Notes: a model not told the origin generated them from the sequence alone. A stretch of 64,000 nucleotides of DNA from Methylocystis parvus OBBP (GCF_027571405.1 NZ_CP092968.1:1860001-1924000), one strand, 5' to 3'. Shown: positions 28,384 to 38,172, counted from the first letter of the stretch. Translations and numbers: made by a program.

Positions 28384-29553
28384 TCAGCTCGTCTCCTCGA
28401 ACAATTCGCGTCCGATCAACATGCGCCGGATTTCGCTCGTCCCGGCGCCGATTTCGTAGAGCTTCGCGTCGCGCAGCAAGCGGCCGGCGGGATAGTCGTT
28501 GGTGTAGCCGTTGCCGCCGAGGCACTGGATGGCCTCGAGCGCCATCCATGTCGCGCGCTCCGCAGCGAACAGGATGGCGGAAGCCGCGTCCTTGCGGCTC
28601 GAACGGCCGAGATCGCAAGCCTTGGCGACGGCGTAAACATAGGCGCGCGTCGCGCCGAGCGCCGTATACATATCGGCGAGCTTTCCCTGCATTAGCTCGA
28701 ATTCGCCGATCGGACGCCCGAACTGCTTACGGTCGTGCACATATGGCAGAACGAGGTCCATGCAGGCGCGCATGATGCCGATGGGTCCGCCCGCGAGAAC
28801 CGCGCGCTCATAATCGAGGCCGCTCATCAGCACGGCCGCCCCGCCCTCGGGCGCGCCGAGCACATTCTCCGCCGGCACGCTGCACTCGTCGAAGACGAGT
28901 TCGCTCGTATTGGACCCGCGCATGCCGAGCTTGTCGAGCTTCGCGCCGGCCTGAAAGCCCTCGAAACCCTTCTCGACGATAAACGCCGTGATGCCATGCG
29001 CGCCCGCGGAAGGTTGGGTTTTCGCGTAAACGATCAGCACGTCGGCGTCAGGACCGTTCGTCACCCACATTTTGCGGCCATTGAGACGGTAGACGTCGCC
29101 GTGCTTCTCCGCCCGCAGGCACATGCCGGCGACGTCGGAGCCTGCGCCCGGCTCCGACATTGCGAGCGCGCCGACATGTTCCCCGGAGACGAGGCCCGGC
29201 AGAAAGCGGCGCTTCTGCCGGGTCGAGCCGTTCCTGTAGATCTGGTTGACGCAGAGATTGGAATGCGCGCCGTAAGAAAGACCAATCGACGCCGAAGCGC
29301 AGCTGATCTCCTCCATGATAATGACATGTTCGAGATAGCCGAGCCCAGCCCCGCCATAATCCTCGGGAACGGTGACGCCGAGCACGCCAAGCGCGCCCAG
29401 CTTGCGCCACAGATCGTCGGGGAAGCAGTTCTGCGCGTCGATTTGCGCGGCGCGGGGCGCAATCTCTCGCGCCGCGAAAGTCTCGACGGCGCGCCGCAGC
29501 GCCTGCGTCGTCTCGCCGAGGTCGAACTCCATGGACGGCGTAAAGTGGCGCAT
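28384..29553 (-). CDS. ivd: Isovaleryl-CoA dehydrogenase
   Basis: A 389-residue FAD dehydrogenase, first committed step of leucine degradation after the oxoacid dehydrogenase. It has the isovaleryl-specific catalytic Glu in [13 protein letters not shown], while the C-terminal position used by other acyl-CoA dehydrogenases is not Glu ([11 protein letters not shown]). Also seen: [49 protein letters not shown] at 29553 with AGGAG upstream. First gene of the ivd-mccB-hydratase-mccA-mvaB-acyl-CoA dehydrogenase-HIBCH run, whose members overlap or nearly touch. Confidence 0.95.
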   Translation of the reverse strand: MRHFTPSMEFDLGETTQALRRAVETFAAREIAPRAAQIDAQNCFPDDLWRKLGALGVLGVTVPEDYGGAGLGYLEHVIIMEEISCASASIGLSYGAHSNLCVNQIYRNGSTRQKRRFLPGLVSGEHVGALAMSEPGAGSDVAGMCLRAEKHGDVYRLNGRKMWVTNGPDADVLIVYAKTQPSAGAHGITAFIVEKGFEGFQAGAKLDKLGMRGSNTSELVFDECSVPAENVLGAPEGGAAVLMSGLDYERAVLAGGPIGIMRACMDLVLPYVHDRKQFGRPIGEFELMQGKLADMYTALGATRAYVYAVAKACDLGRSSRKDAASAILFAAERATWMALEAIQCLGGNGYTNDYPAGRLLRDAKLYEIGAGTSEIRRMLIGRELFEETS

Positions 29554-29616
29554 TGCGCCGCGCTCCTTCCCGCCAAACGGCGGCATAGCGGCTATATTTG
29601 CCGGCGCTCGATCGTT

Positions 29617-30264
29617 TCAAGGCGCCGGCGCCGTTTGCGCCGCGTCGGGCTGCGCGGATGGATGCGCCGCGACAATGGCCGGATGCGCGGCGTAGACCTC
29701 GGCGACCGCGCGGATCCTGGGAAAGGCCGCGAGCGACACGCCGAAGCGCTCGGCGCTATAAATTTGTGGCGCGAGACAGGCATCGGCGATCGTCGGCTCC
29801 GCTCCCAAGCAGAACGGCGCGGGCGCGATCATCGCCTCCAGCGCCGTCATGCCGGAGGCGATCCAGTGCCGGCGCCAAGCCGCAACCCGATCATGGCCGA
29901 GCTGCAGCTCTCGCCCGAGATATTCCGCAACGCGCAGATTGCCGAGCGGATGAATGTCGCAAGCGATGGAAAGCGCCACGGCGCGGGCGCGGGCGGCGAG
30001 GATCGGATCCGCCGGAATGAGGGCGGGCCGCGGGAAAGCGCTCTCGAGATATTCGATAATCGCCAAGGACTGCGTCAGCACGCTTCCGTCGTCGAGCTCG
30101 AGCGCGGGCACGAGCGCCTGCGGATTTTTCGAGCGGTAGACGGCGCCCATCTGCTCGCCGCGCAGAAGACTGACGAAGCGCCGCTCGACGGAGAGGCCCT
30201 TGAGCGAAAGGCAGATGCGCACGCGGAATGCGGCGGAGGAGCGCCAGTAATCGTAAAAGATCAT
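29617..30264 (-). CDS. maiA: Maleylacetoacetate isomerase (zeta-class glutathione S-transferase)
   Basis: A 215-residue GST-fold enzyme: N-terminal thioredoxin-like domain with the zeta-class motif SSAAFRVRICLSLKG (active-site Ser), then QALVPALELDDGSVLTQSLAIIEYLE, and an alpha-helical C domain. It isomerises maleylacetoacetate to fumarylacetoacetate in tyrosine catabolism. Divergent from hpd-hmgA-fumarylacetoacetase, with a 106-bp shared upstream region. Confidence 0.92.
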   Translation of the reverse strand: MIFYDYWRSSAAFRVRICLSLKGLSVERRFVSLLRGEQMGAVYRSKNPQALVPALELDDGSVLTQSLAIIEYLESAFPRPALIPADPILAARARAVALSIACDIHPLGNLRVAEYLGRELQLGHDRVAAWRRHWIASGMTALEAMIAPAPFCLGAEPTIADACLAPQIYSAERFGVSLAAFPRIRAVAEVYAAHPAIVAAHPSAQPDAAQTAPAP

Positions 30265-30370
30265 GAGACGGCCTCGTGGCGAATGTCGCTAACGTTTCAG
30301 ATAGGGCTACAAGCGCGCTCCGGTCGCCTTATCTCCTTTAAGGTGAAACCTCGGCAGAGGCAGGAAGGCG

Positions 30371-31483
30371 ATGACCGCCGCTTCAATCGAATGCGCCCCG
30401 GCTTTCTCCAGCGACAATCCGATGGGCACGGACGGCTTCGAATTCGTGGAGTTTGCGCATCCCGATCCGGCGCAGCTTGCGGCGCTGTTCGAAAAGATGG
30501 GCTTCACCGCCGTCGCGCGGCACAGATCGAAAGACGTGACGCTCTACCGCCAGGGCGAGGTCAACTATGTCCTCAACAACGAGCCGGAGAGCTTCGCCGC
30601 GAATTTCGCGCGCGACCATGGTCCTTCCGTCTGCGCCATGGGCTTCCGCGTGCGCGACGCCGGCCTGGCCCTGAAGCGCGCCGTCGCGCTTGGCGTCGAC
30701 ATCGTCTCCCGCCGGCCCGGTCCGATGGAGCTTCACATACCAGGGATAGAAGGCGTCGGCGGCGCGCTCATCTATCTCGTCGATCGCTATGGAGAAAAGG
30801 GCTCGATCTGGGACGTCGACTTCCGCTGGACCGGACCCGCCGATCCAAAGCCGGAAGGCGTAGGGCTTCTGACCATCGATCACCTCACTCACAATGTTCG
30901 GCGCGGACGCATGGACGCGATGGCGGATTGGTACGAACGCCTCTTCAATTTTCGCCAGATCCGCTATTTCGACATTGAGGGCCGGTTCACGGGCCTGCAT
31001 TCGCGCGCCATGGTCAGTCCCTGCCGCAAGATCCGCATCCCGATCAACCAAAGCGCCGACGATTCGAGCCAGATCGAGGAATTTCTCGACGCTTATAATG
31101 GCGAGGGCGTGCAGCACATCGCCTGCGCCTGCCGCGACATTTACGAGACAGTCGAATCGTTGCGCCGCAACGGGCTCGATTTCATGCCGGCTCCGCCCGA
31201 CGCCTATTACGAGGCGGTGGAGGCGCGGCTTCCGGGAAATGGCGAGCCGGTCGAACGGTTGAAAGAGCTTGGCGTTCTCATCGACGGCGCCAGCAGCCCC
31301 GATGCGCAGCCCCTGCTCTTGTTGCAGATTTTCTCGAAGACGGTGGTCGGGCCGATCTTCTTCGAATTTATCGAACGAAAGGGTGATGAAGGTTTTGGCG
31401 AGGGCAATTTCCGCGCGCTCTTCGAGTCGATAGAAGAGGACCAATTGCGGCGCGGCGCTTTGAGGCCGGGGGCGGCCCCATGA
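30371..31483 (+). CDS. hpd: 4-hydroxyphenylpyruvate dioxygenase
   Basis: A 370-residue Fe(II) dioxygenase of the vicinal-oxygen-chelate fold converting 4-hydroxyphenylpyruvate to homogentisate. The metal ligands are visible: His in TIDHLTHNV, His in GVQHIACAC, and Glu in [11 protein letters not shown]-terminal [18 protein letters not shown] is typical of bacterial HPPD. Its stop overlaps the hmgA start by four bases. A GGAAGG sequence lies just before the ATG. Confidence 0.95.
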   Translation: MTAASIECAPAFSSDNPMGTDGFEFVEFAHPDPAQLAALFEKMGFTAVARHRSKDVTLYRQGEVNYVLNNEPESFAANFARDHGPSVCAMGFRVRDAGLALKRAVALGVDIVSRRPGPMELHIPGIEGVGGALIYLVDRYGEKGSIWDVDFRWTGPADPKPEGVGLLTIDHLTHNVRRGRMDAMADWYERLFNFRQIRYFDIEGRFTGLHSRAMVSPCRKIRIPINQSADDSSQIEEFLDAYNGEGVQHIACACRDIYETVESLRRNGLDFMPAPPDAYYEAVEARLPGNGEPVERLKELGVLIDGASSPDAQPLLLLQIFSKTVVGPIFFEFIERKGDEGFGEGNFRALFESIEEDQLRRGALRPGAAP

Positions 31484-32772
31484 GTTATATGAGCGGCTTC
31501 GGCAATGAGTTCGCTTCCGAAGCTCTGCCCGGCGCGCTTCCCGAAGGCCGCAATTCACCGCAGCGTTGCCCTTATGGGCTATATGCGGAGCAGCTATCCG
31601 GCTCGGCCTTCACAGCGCCCGCCCCCGCCAATAGGCGCTCATGGCTCTATCGCATTCGCCCTTCCGTGTTGCATGCGCGCCGCTTCGCGCGGACAAACTT
31701 GCCGCTCTGGGCGACGGCGCCCGCGCGCGGCCGCGAGGCGGCGACGATCGGTCCTCTCCGCTGGGATCCGACGCCATTGCCGCGTGAGCCGCTCACTTTC
31801 ATCGAAGGCGTGCGGACCATGACATGCTGCGGCGATGCGGACGCACGCATCGGCATGTCGGCTTGCGTCTATCTCGCGACAGCCGATATGGACGATGATT
31901 ATTTCTACGACGCCGATGGCGAACTTCTCATTCTGCCGCAGCAAGGCGTCCTTCGTTTCGACACGGAATTTGGCCGCATCGACGTTGCGCCCGGCGAAAT
32001 CTGCGTCATCCCGCGCGGCGTGAAATTTCGCGCCCGTTTGGCGTCCGGCGCCGCGCGCGGTTATCTTTGCGAGAATTACGGCGCGCCCTTCGCCCTGCCC
32101 TATCGCGGCGCGATCGGCGCCAATGGCCTCGCCAATCCCCGCGATTTTCTTACGCCGGTCGCCGCCTATGAGGATGTCGAGCGGCCGGGGCGCCTTACGG
32201 TGAAATGGGGTGGACGTTTCCATTCGTGCGAAATTGAATGGTCGCCGCTGGACGTCGTCGCCTGGCACGGAAATTACGCGCCATACAAATATGATCTGCG
32301 CCGCTTCTCGCCGATGGGCGCGCTACTTTACGATCACCCCGATCCCTCCATCTTCTGCGTGCTGACGTCGCCTTCAGCTCAGGCCGGCGTCGGCGAGGTG
32401 GATTTCGTCATTTTCCCCGAGCGCTGGCAGATCGCGGAAGACACGTTCCGTCCGCCCTGGTTCCATGTGAATGTTATGAGCGAATTCATGGGCCTGATTT
32501 TGGGCGCCTATGACGCCAAACCGCGAGGCTTCGCGCCCGGCGGCATGTCGTTGCACAACGCCATGCTGCCGCACGGGCCGGACGCCGAGGCCTTCGCCGC
32601 GGCGAGTTCGGCCGAGCTTCGCCCCTCGAAGCTCGAAGATACGCTCGCCTTCATGTTCGAAACGCGTTTGCCGCAGCATCCCACCGATTTCGCCCTCGCG
32701 CTCGAAACGCTGCAGCGCGACTATGCGGAGTGCTGGACGGGTCTGCGCAAGCGCTTCCAGGCGACGCAATGA
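31480..32772 (+). CDS. hmgA: Homogentisate 1,2-dioxygenase
   Basis: A 430-residue cupin-type Fe(II) dioxygenase that opens the homogentisate ring to maleylacetoacetate. Seen: [19 protein letters not shown] at the N terminus, [38 protein letters not shown], and the iron-site region [17 protein letters not shown] with later [12 protein letters not shown]. Length is as expected. Coupled to hpd by an ATGA overlap and followed after 7 bases by the hydrolase gene. Confidence 0.96.
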   Translation: MSYMSGFGNEFASEALPGALPEGRNSPQRCPYGLYAEQLSGSAFTAPAPANRRSWLYRIRPSVLHARRFARTNLPLWATAPARGREAATIGPLRWDPTPLPREPLTFIEGVRTMTCCGDADARIGMSACVYLATADMDDDYFYDADGELLILPQQGVLRFDTEFGRIDVAPGEICVIPRGVKFRARLASGAARGYLCENYGAPFALPYRGAIGANGLANPRDFLTPVAAYEDVERPGRLTVKWGGRFHSCEIEWSPLDVVAWHGNYAPYKYDLRRFSPMGALLYDHPDPSIFCVLTSPSAQAGVGEVDFVIFPERWQIAEDTFRPPWFHVNVMSEFMGLILGAYDAKPRGFAPGGMSLHNAMLPHGPDAEAFAAASSAELRPSKLEDTLAFMFETRLPQHPTDFALALETLQRDYAECWTGLRKRFQATQ

Positions 32773-32779
32773 GGCGAAG

Positions 32780-33787
32780 ATGAAGCTGGCTTCCTTGAAA
32801 AGCGACCGCGACGGGAGACTGGCGGTCGTCTCGCGCGACCTGACGCGCGCCGCTCTCGCCGCAGAAATGGCGCCGACGCTTCAGGCCGCGCTGGATGATT
32901 GGGAGAACGCGTCGCCAAGGCTCGCCGCTCTGGCCGAGCAAGTCGAAGCGGAGACCACTACGACCTTCCGCTTCCGCGAGCGCGATTGCGCCGCGCCGCT
33001 GCCGCGCGCGTTTCAATGGGCGGACGGATCGGCTTACGTCAATCATGTCGCGCTCGTGCGCAAGGCGCGCGGGGCGGAGATTCCGGGAAGCTTCTGGACC
33101 CAGCCATTGATGTATCAGGGCGGGTCCGACGCCTTTCTTGGACCGCGCGACGCCATCCCTTTTCTCGACGAAAGCTTCGGCCTCGACGTCGAAGGGGAGA
33201 TCGTCGTCATTACCGGAGACACGCCGATGGGCGTCTCGCCGGAAGAGGCGCGCGCGCATATCAAGCTTGTGATGCTGGTCAACGACGTCACCTTGCGCGG
33301 GCTCGTGCCTGACGAGCTCGCCAGAGGCTTCGGCTTTTTCCAGTCGAAGCCCTCTTCCGCCTTTTCGCCGATCGCGGCGACGCCGGACGAATTTGGCGCC
33401 GCCTGGCAAGGCGCGAAATTGTCGCTGCCTCTCCTTGTGTCGATCAACGGTGCGCCGCTCGGCCGTGCGGAAGCCGGCGTCGACATGACCTTTGATTTCG
33501 GCCAGCTCATCGCCCATGCGGCGCGCACGCGCCGGCTCTCCGCCGGGACGATCATCGGCTCAGGCACTGTGTCGAACCGCGCGGCGGATGGCGGACCGGG
33601 ACTGCCAGTCTCGAAAGGCGGCGTCGGCTATTCCTGCATTGTCGAGCAGCGCATGGTCGAAACATTGCGCGACGGCGCGCCGGCCACGCCCTATCTGAGG
33701 CCTGGCGACGTCGTGCGCATCGAGATGGTCGACAGAAGCCGGCGCTCGATCTTCGGCGCCATCGAGCAGCGAGTCGAAGCGCTTTGA
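32780..33787 (+). CDS. Fumarylacetoacetase (FAH family)
   Basis: A 335-residue fumarylacetoacetate hydrolase-family protein finishing tyrosine breakdown to fumarate and acetoacetate. Seen: NHVALVRKARG, LDVEGEIVVITGDTPMGVSPEEA (metal-binding acidic residues), FGFFQSKPSSAFSPIA, and SAGTIIGSGTVSNR. It is the short bacterial form rather than the 420-aa eukaryote-like form. The start at 32780 has GAGG upstream and lies just after the hmgA stop; the frame extends into hmgA but that is out-of-frame coding sequence. Its stop is three bases from the convergent phhA. Confidence 0.92.
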   Translation: MKLASLKSDRDGRLAVVSRDLTRAALAAEMAPTLQAALDDWENASPRLAALAEQVEAETTTTFRFRERDCAAPLPRAFQWADGSAYVNHVALVRKARGAEIPGSFWTQPLMYQGGSDAFLGPRDAIPFLDESFGLDVEGEIVVITGDTPMGVSPEEARAHIKLVMLVNDVTLRGLVPDELARGFGFFQSKPSSAFSPIAATPDEFGAAWQGAKLSLPLLVSINGAPLGRAEAGVDMTFDFGQLIAHAARTRRLSAGTIIGSGTVSNRAADGGPGLPVSKGGVGYSCIVEQRMVETLRDGAPATPYLRPGDVVRIEMVDRSRRSIFGAIEQRVEAL

Positions 33788-33790
33788 CTC

Positions 33791-34666
33791 CTAGGCGGCG
33801 GCGCCCTTTCGGACAAAGTAATGCATGTCGCCTTTCGTGATGACGCGATCGCCGGCGACGATCTGATCGGGCGAAAGGTCGCCTTGCTTTGCGAGAGCTT
33901 CGTAAAGCGCGTCGAAATCCTGATAGCACTGTTCGAGCAATTGCTCGAAACCGTCGATCACGAAATAGGTCTGCTGATAATCGCTGATGACGTAATTCGT
34001 GCGCATGATGCGGGAGAGATCGAAGCCGATGCGGTTCGGCGAGGAGTCCTCCAACGAAAAGCAGGTCTCGCCCGGCGAGGAGAGAATGCCGGCGCCGAAG
34101 ATGCGCAAGCCTTCCGGCTCACGGATGAGCCCGAACTCGACCGTATACCAATAGAGCCGCGCCAGATTGTGAAGCTGGCCGCGTTGCTGCGCCCGCGCGC
34201 CGCCTTTTCCGTAAGACTCCAGAAAGCGCGCATAGACCGGATCGGCCAGTAGCGGCACATGACCGAAAACGTCGTGAAACACATCCGGCTCGGAGAGATA
34301 GTCCAGTTCTTCCTCGGGCCGAATGAACGCGCCGGCGGGAAAGCGGCGACCGGCGAGATGCGCGAAGAAGGCGTCGTCGGGAATGAGCCCGGCGACGGGC
34401 ACGACGCGCCAGCCCGTAATGGCCGCCAGCCGCTCGCTCAATTCCTCGAAATTCGGAATGCCGGCGCGCGAAAGCTCCAGCTTCCGCTTGGCGTCGAGAA
34501 AGGCGCCGCAGGCGCGGCCCGGCAGGAGCTTCGCCTGCCGGGCGAAAAGACGATTCCAGCGATCATGTTCCGCCGGGCTATAGGACGCCCAATCCTGATC
34601 GATCGTCCAATCCGCTCTGCGCGGCGCATTGGCGTAACGGTTCTTCGCTTCGGACGACGCGGTCAT
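33791..34666 (-). CDS. phhA: Phenylalanine 4-hydroxylase
   Basis: A 291-residue pterin-dependent monooxygenase making tyrosine from phenylalanine. Fe(II) ligands: two His in VFHDVFGHVPLL and Glu in YTVEFGLI; also SYGKGGARAQQ-type loop and ILSSPGETCFSLED. Start at 34666 (GCGAGG upstream) is preferred over an upstream in-frame start at 34708. It is convergent with the fumarylacetoacetase gene and divergent from mmsA, and completes a Phe-to-fumarate/acetoacetate route. The pterin-recycling enzyme PhhB is not in the window. Confidence 0.95.
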   Translation of the reverse strand: MTASSEAKNRYANAPRRADWTIDQDWASYSPAEHDRWNRLFARQAKLLPGRACGAFLDAKRKLELSRAGIPNFEELSERLAAITGWRVVPVAGLIPDDAFFAHLAGRRFPAGAFIRPEEELDYLSEPDVFHDVFGHVPLLADPVYARFLESYGKGGARAQQRGQLHNLARLYWYTVEFGLIREPEGLRIFGAGILSSPGETCFSLEDSSPNRIGFDLSRIMRTNYVISDYQQTYFVIDGFEQLLEQCYQDFDALYEALAKQGDLSPDQIVAGDRVITKGDMHYFVRKGAAA

Positions 34667-34776
34667 GACCGGCCTCGCTTTTCTTCTTTTATTTATGTCC
34701 TGCGCCACGCGCGCAAAGTCCCGGCAGGCGTCCGGCCGGCCTATGCGCTGCGATTGCGCGCCCTAGTTTGAAGGGC

Positions 34777-36273
34777 ATGTCGGACCTTGCGCATTTTATC
34801 GACGGTCGCCTTACGCCCGGTCGTTCGGATCGCTTCGGCGACATTTTCGATCCCGCGACCGGCGCGCAGGCGCGGCGCGTCTCATTCGCGTCCCGCGCTG
34901 AAGTCAGGGCGGCCGTCGAGAATGCGAAGCGCGCGCAGCCTGAATGGGCGGCGACCAATCCGCAGCGCCGGGCGCGCGTGCTGCTCAAATTTCTCGAGCT
35001 GATCGCGCGCGAGCGCGAAAGCCTCGCAACGCTCCTCGCATCCGAACATGGCAAGACCGTCGCGGATGCGCGCGGCGACATACAGCGCGGCGTCGAAGTC
35101 GTGGAGTTTTGCGCCGGCGCGCCGCATCTTCTGAAAGGCGCCTTCAGCAATGCGGCGGGGACCGGCGTCGATCTTTATTCGATGCGCCAGCCGCTCGGCG
35201 TCGCCGCCGGAATCACCCCGTTCAATTTCCCGGCGATGATCCCCATGTGGATGTTCGCCCCCGCGATCGCCTGCGGCAATGCGTTTATATTGAAACCCTC
35301 CGAGCGCGATCCGAGCGTGCCGATGCGTCTCGCGGAGCTGATGCTCGAGGCGGGACTTCCGGCGGGCTTACTCAACGTCGTCAATGGCGATCGGGAAGCA
35401 GTGGACGCCATTCTCGACGACCCGGACGTCAAAGCCGTCGCCTTTGTCGGTTCAACGCCGATCGCCGAATATGTCTATGCGCGCGCCTGCGCGACGGGCA
35501 AGCGCGCGCAATGTTTCGGCGCGGCGAAAAACCATATGCTCGTCATGCCCGACGCGGATATGGATCAGGCCGTCGATGCGCTCATTGGCGCCGCCTATGG
35601 TTCCGCCGGGGAACGCTGCATGGCGATATCCGTCGCCGTGCCCGTCGGGGAAATCGCCGCGCGCGAGCTTTTGCGCCGCCTCGTCCCGCGCGTCGAAGGC
35701 TTGAAGATCGGATTGCCGGGCGACGAGACCGCGGATTACGGGCCGCTGGTCTCGAAAGCCCATCTCGACAGGGTGAAGGCCTATGTCGCGAGCGGGGTCG
35801 AGGAGGGCGCGCGGCTGCTTGTCGATGGCCGCGACTTCAAAATGCAAGGCTATGAAGACGGCTTCTTCATGGGCGGCTGTCTCTTCGACGACGTCTTGCC
35901 CGATATGCGGATTTACAGAGAAGAGATTTTCGGGCCCGTGCTCTGCGTCCTTCATGCGCGCGATTACGAAGAAGCGCTCGCGCTGGCGAACGGACACGAG
36001 TACGGCAACGGCGCCGCCATCTTCACGCGCGACGGAGGCGCGGCGCGCGACTTTGCGGCGCGGGCGCAAGCGGGGATGATCGGCGTGAACGTCCCGATCC
36101 CGACGCCTCTCGCTTACTATACCTTCGGCGGGTGGAAACGATCGGGCTTCGGCGATCTCAACCAGCACGGCGAAGACGCCTTCCGCTTCTACACCAAGAC
36201 CAAGACGGTCACGTCGCGCTGGCCGGACGGCGCGCGGGAAGGCGCGAGCTTCGTCATGCCGACAATGTCCTGA
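34777..36273 (+). CDS. mmsA: Methylmalonate-semialdehyde dehydrogenase (CoA-acylating)
   Basis: A 498-residue aldehyde dehydrogenase superfamily member. It oxidises methylmalonate semialdehyde to propionyl-CoA at the end of valine catabolism. Seen: FNFPAMIPMWMFAPAIACGN, LKPSERDPSVPMRLAEL, and the catalytic Cys in GSAGERCMAIS, which is the MmsA type of active-site motif. The ATG at 34777 is chosen; an in-frame TTG three codons upstream is possible. Ribosome-binding site weak. Followed after 33 bp by mmsB. Confidence 0.95.
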   Translation: MSDLAHFIDGRLTPGRSDRFGDIFDPATGAQARRVSFASRAEVRAAVENAKRAQPEWAATNPQRRARVLLKFLELIARERESLATLLASEHGKTVADARGDIQRGVEVVEFCAGAPHLLKGAFSNAAGTGVDLYSMRQPLGVAAGITPFNFPAMIPMWMFAPAIACGNAFILKPSERDPSVPMRLAELMLEAGLPAGLLNVVNGDREAVDAILDDPDVKAVAFVGSTPIAEYVYARACATGKRAQCFGAAKNHMLVMPDADMDQAVDALIGAAYGSAGERCMAISVAVPVGEIAARELLRRLVPRVEGLKIGLPGDETADYGPLVSKAHLDRVKAYVASGVEEGARLLVDGRDFKMQGYEDGFFMGGCLFDDVLPDMRIYREEIFGPVLCVLHARDYEEALALANGHEYGNGAAIFTRDGGAARDFAARAQAGMIGVNVPIPTPLAYYTFGGWKRSGFGDLNQHGEDAFRFYTKTKTVTSRWPDGAREGASFVMPTMS

Positions 36274-36306
36274 CTTCAAGCTGAATCGTGATTTGGAGCT
36301 GAGCCC

Positions 36307-37188
36307 ATGCCCCGCATCGTCTTTATCGGACTGGGCGCGATGGGCGCGCCGATGGCTTGCAATCTAACGCGCGCGGGTTTCGAGGTCGCCGCCTATGACA
36401 GGGCCGCCGCCGCGCGCGAGAAGGCGGCGGCGCTTGGGCTTGCGCCCGCCTCCTCGCTGGAGGACGCGGCGCGCTGCGCAGACGCCGCCGTGACCATGCT
36501 CCAGAATGGCGATCAGGTTCTCAACGTCTGGCGCGCGTTGCTCCCGCAATTGCCGAAAGGCGCGGTCATTGTCGATTGCTCGACGATCGACATGGAAAGC
36601 GCGCGGCAAGCGCATGATCTGGCGCGACGCGCGGGAATGTTGGCGGTCGACGCGCCGGTTTCCGGCGGCGTCGCGGGCGCGCAGGCCGGGACGCTCACAT
36701 TCATGTGCGGAGGCGCTGAGGACGCATACGAAGCCGCTCAACCCATCCTCGCGAAGATGGGCGCCCGCCTCTTTCATTGCGGCGGCCCGGGGCTCGGCCA
36801 GGCGGCGAAGCTCTGCAACAATCTCATGCTCGGCGTGACGATGATCGCGACCGCGGAAGCCTTCGCCCTCGCCGCACGGCTCGGACTTGCGGCGCAATCG
36901 CTCTTCGACGTCGCCTCGGCGTCCTCGGGGCAATCCTGGTCGTTGACGCGATACTGTCCGGCGCCCGGACTCGTGCCCGGCGCGCCTTCGGGGGCCGGCT
37001 ATGCGCCGGGCTTCATGACGAGGCTGATGCTGAAGGATCTGCGTCTTGCCGAGACCGCGGCGGCCGAAGCCCGGGCGGTGACGCCCCTCTGCGCGGCGGC
37101 GGCTCAGCTCTACGCCCTGTATGACGCTCAGGGCGGCGGCGAGAAGGACTTTTCCGGCATTTTCGAAATGCTCGACGGAAAAGCCTGA
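36307..37188 (+). CDS. mmsB: 3-hydroxyisobutyrate dehydrogenase
   Basis: A 293-residue NAD-dependent beta-hydroxyacid dehydrogenase. N-terminal Rossmann motif IVFIGLGAMGAPMACNL; substrate-binding DAPVSGGVAGAQAGTLTFM; catalytic Lys in GLGQAAKLCNNLMLG. It oxidises 3-hydroxyisobutyrate (from the HIBCH product) to methylmalonate semialdehyde, the MmsA substrate. GGAGCTGAG lies before the ATG. Last gene of the catabolic block on this strand. Confidence 0.95.
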   Translation: MPRIVFIGLGAMGAPMACNLTRAGFEVAAYDRAAAAREKAAALGLAPASSLEDAARCADAAVTMLQNGDQVLNVWRALLPQLPKGAVIVDCSTIDMESARQAHDLARRAGMLAVDAPVSGGVAGAQAGTLTFMCGGAEDAYEAAQPILAKMGARLFHCGGPGLGQAAKLCNNLMLGVTMIATAEAFALAARLGLAAQSLFDVASASSGQSWSLTRYCPAPGLVPGAPSGAGYAPGFMTRLMLKDLRLAETAAAEARAVTPLCAAAAQLYALYDAQGGGEKDFSGIFEMLDGKA

Positions 37189-37192
37189 AATG

Positions 37193-37223
37193 GCGGGCGC
37201 GACGCGATCGTGCGAGCGCCCGC
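37193..37223. terminator. Stem-loop between convergent genes
   Basis: GCGGGCGC at 37193-37200 can pair with GCGCCCGC at 37216-37223 across a 15-base loop, between the stops of mmsB and the small exported protein. There is no T-run on either side, so this is only a weak candidate for a bidirectional terminator. Confidence 0.35.
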
Positions 37224-37231
37224 TCCTGTGA

Positions 37232-37492
37232 TTAGCGCTTTTTCTTCTTGCCGCCCGACTTCGTCTCGGCGGCCGGGGAAGCGAGGCCCATCTCGCTGCG
37301 GCAATCGTCGGTCAGCGACGCGGCCGCCGCCCGCAGGCAGCCCTCGATCGCGGTCACATCCGGAATCTGCGCCTGGCAGAGGCGTTTCGCGTCGTCCTCA
37401 CAGGCGTCGCGCTGAGCCTGCGTGCCTTGAGCCATCGCGGGAACGGCCGCGAGCAACGCAAGCAAAGCCGAAAGCCGGATAAAGTTGTGCAT
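37232..37492 (-). CDS. Small exported protein, cysteine-containing (86 aa)
   Basis: An 86-residue protein with a signal peptide (MHNFIRLSALLALLAAVPAMA, cleavage after AMA). The mature part has four cysteines (DACEDDAKRLCQ; EGCLRAA; DDCRSE), likely two disulfides in the periplasm, and ends in a lysine-rich tail (GGKKKKR). I do not recognise a named family, though short four-Cys exported proteins of this pattern are common in Hyphomicrobiales. It converges on mmsB. Confidence 0.65.
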   Translation of the reverse strand: MHNFIRLSALLALLAAVPAMAQGTQAQRDACEDDAKRLCQAQIPDVTAIEGCLRAAAASLTDDCRSEMGLASPAAETKSGGKKKKR

Positions 37493-37667
37493 TCACACGT
37501 CCCTTCTTGATTGTCTTGAGGTCCCGCGAGCGATCGGCGCAGGCTGACGTCATCTTATGCGAGCCGGGCCCGCAGGAAAACCGCCCTGGGCCACGGTTAA
37601 CGCCCTGACTTCGGATCGGGAAAGGCGTGGGAGCCGTTTGTCCACAGGCAGGCGCCGCATGCTCCAC

Positions 37668-37738
37668 AAAAAAGAGCCGCTGGTTGGCCAGCGGCCCAAG
37701 TTCAGGGAGGAAATGCCCAAGGAGAGCACGCCTACAGT
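37668..37738 (-). ncRNA. mmgR: MmgR/ar8-family small RNA (candidate)
   Basis: In the otherwise gene-free 37493-37829 interval, the minus strand reads UUUCCUCCCU (37716-37707). I recall this as the invariant unpaired motif of the alphaproteobacterial ar8/MmgR RNA family. It is followed by GAACUUGGG and a strong terminator: GCCGCUGG and CCAGCGGC (37695-37688 and 37683-37676, CCAA loop), then UC and six U residues (37673-37668). Upstream GGCGUGCUCUCC can form a first hairpin with GGGCAU. Total about 70 nt, matching the size of S. meliloti MmgR (about 77 nt). The 5' end is estimated. MmgR is known to limit polyhydroxybutyrate accumulation in S. meliloti. Confidence 0.7.
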
Positions 37739-37829
37739 GGAGGCGCGGCCTGTGGCGAAACTGTGTTCAGCGCGGATGGCCGCGCCATTCCGCTTCGGCC
37801 TGTGGCAGAAGCGCCACAGTGGACGCGCG

Positions 37830-38093
37830 TCAGCGCGCCTTGCTGCCCTCGATCGTGCGGAGTTCAGCCGTGGACGGCGCCCGGATGCTGGCGTTGAGCT
37901 TGCGCAGCATGGTGAGGCAAAGCTCTTTCACCGCCTCATCCTGAACCGTGTCCGTCAGACGGGCGACGTGGTAAAAAGCCATCGCCCGCTGCGAGACAAG
38001 ATCCTCGTAGCTGAAGGGATCGGCCAAGCCGTCCATGTCGTCATTCGTGCCGTCGTTCATTGAGCCCACGCCTTCCGGATCGATAGGCCGCAT
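37830..38093 (-). CDS. Hypothetical small soluble protein (87 aa)
   Basis: An 87-residue acidic-to-neutral soluble protein with no signal peptide: an Asp-rich N terminus (NDGTNDDMDG) then helical sequence (SYEDLVSQRAMAFYHVARL, EAVKELCLTMLRKLNASI). No family recognised. An ATG at 38060 is an equally plausible start. It lies on the same strand as, and about 90 bp upstream of, the MmgR-like RNA. A hairpin without T-run (37800-37819) follows its stop. Confidence 0.5.
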   Translation of the reverse strand: MRPIDPEGVGSMNDGTNDDMDGLADPFSYEDLVSQRAMAFYHVARLTDTVQDEAVKELCLTMLRKLNASIRAPSTAELRTIEGSKAR

Positions 38094-38172
38094 ATTGGGT
38101 CTTTCTCGCGAAAATTAAAGTCGGATATCCGTAAGTTTCGCGCGCCGCCAAGTGTCGGCGCCGGCCATATGG

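Noticed and set aside
26564..30978. Two long plus-strand open frames over mccB, ivd and maiA
   Set aside because: They run antisense to well-identified enzymes and carry no family motif; the hpd part near 30371 is in another frame.
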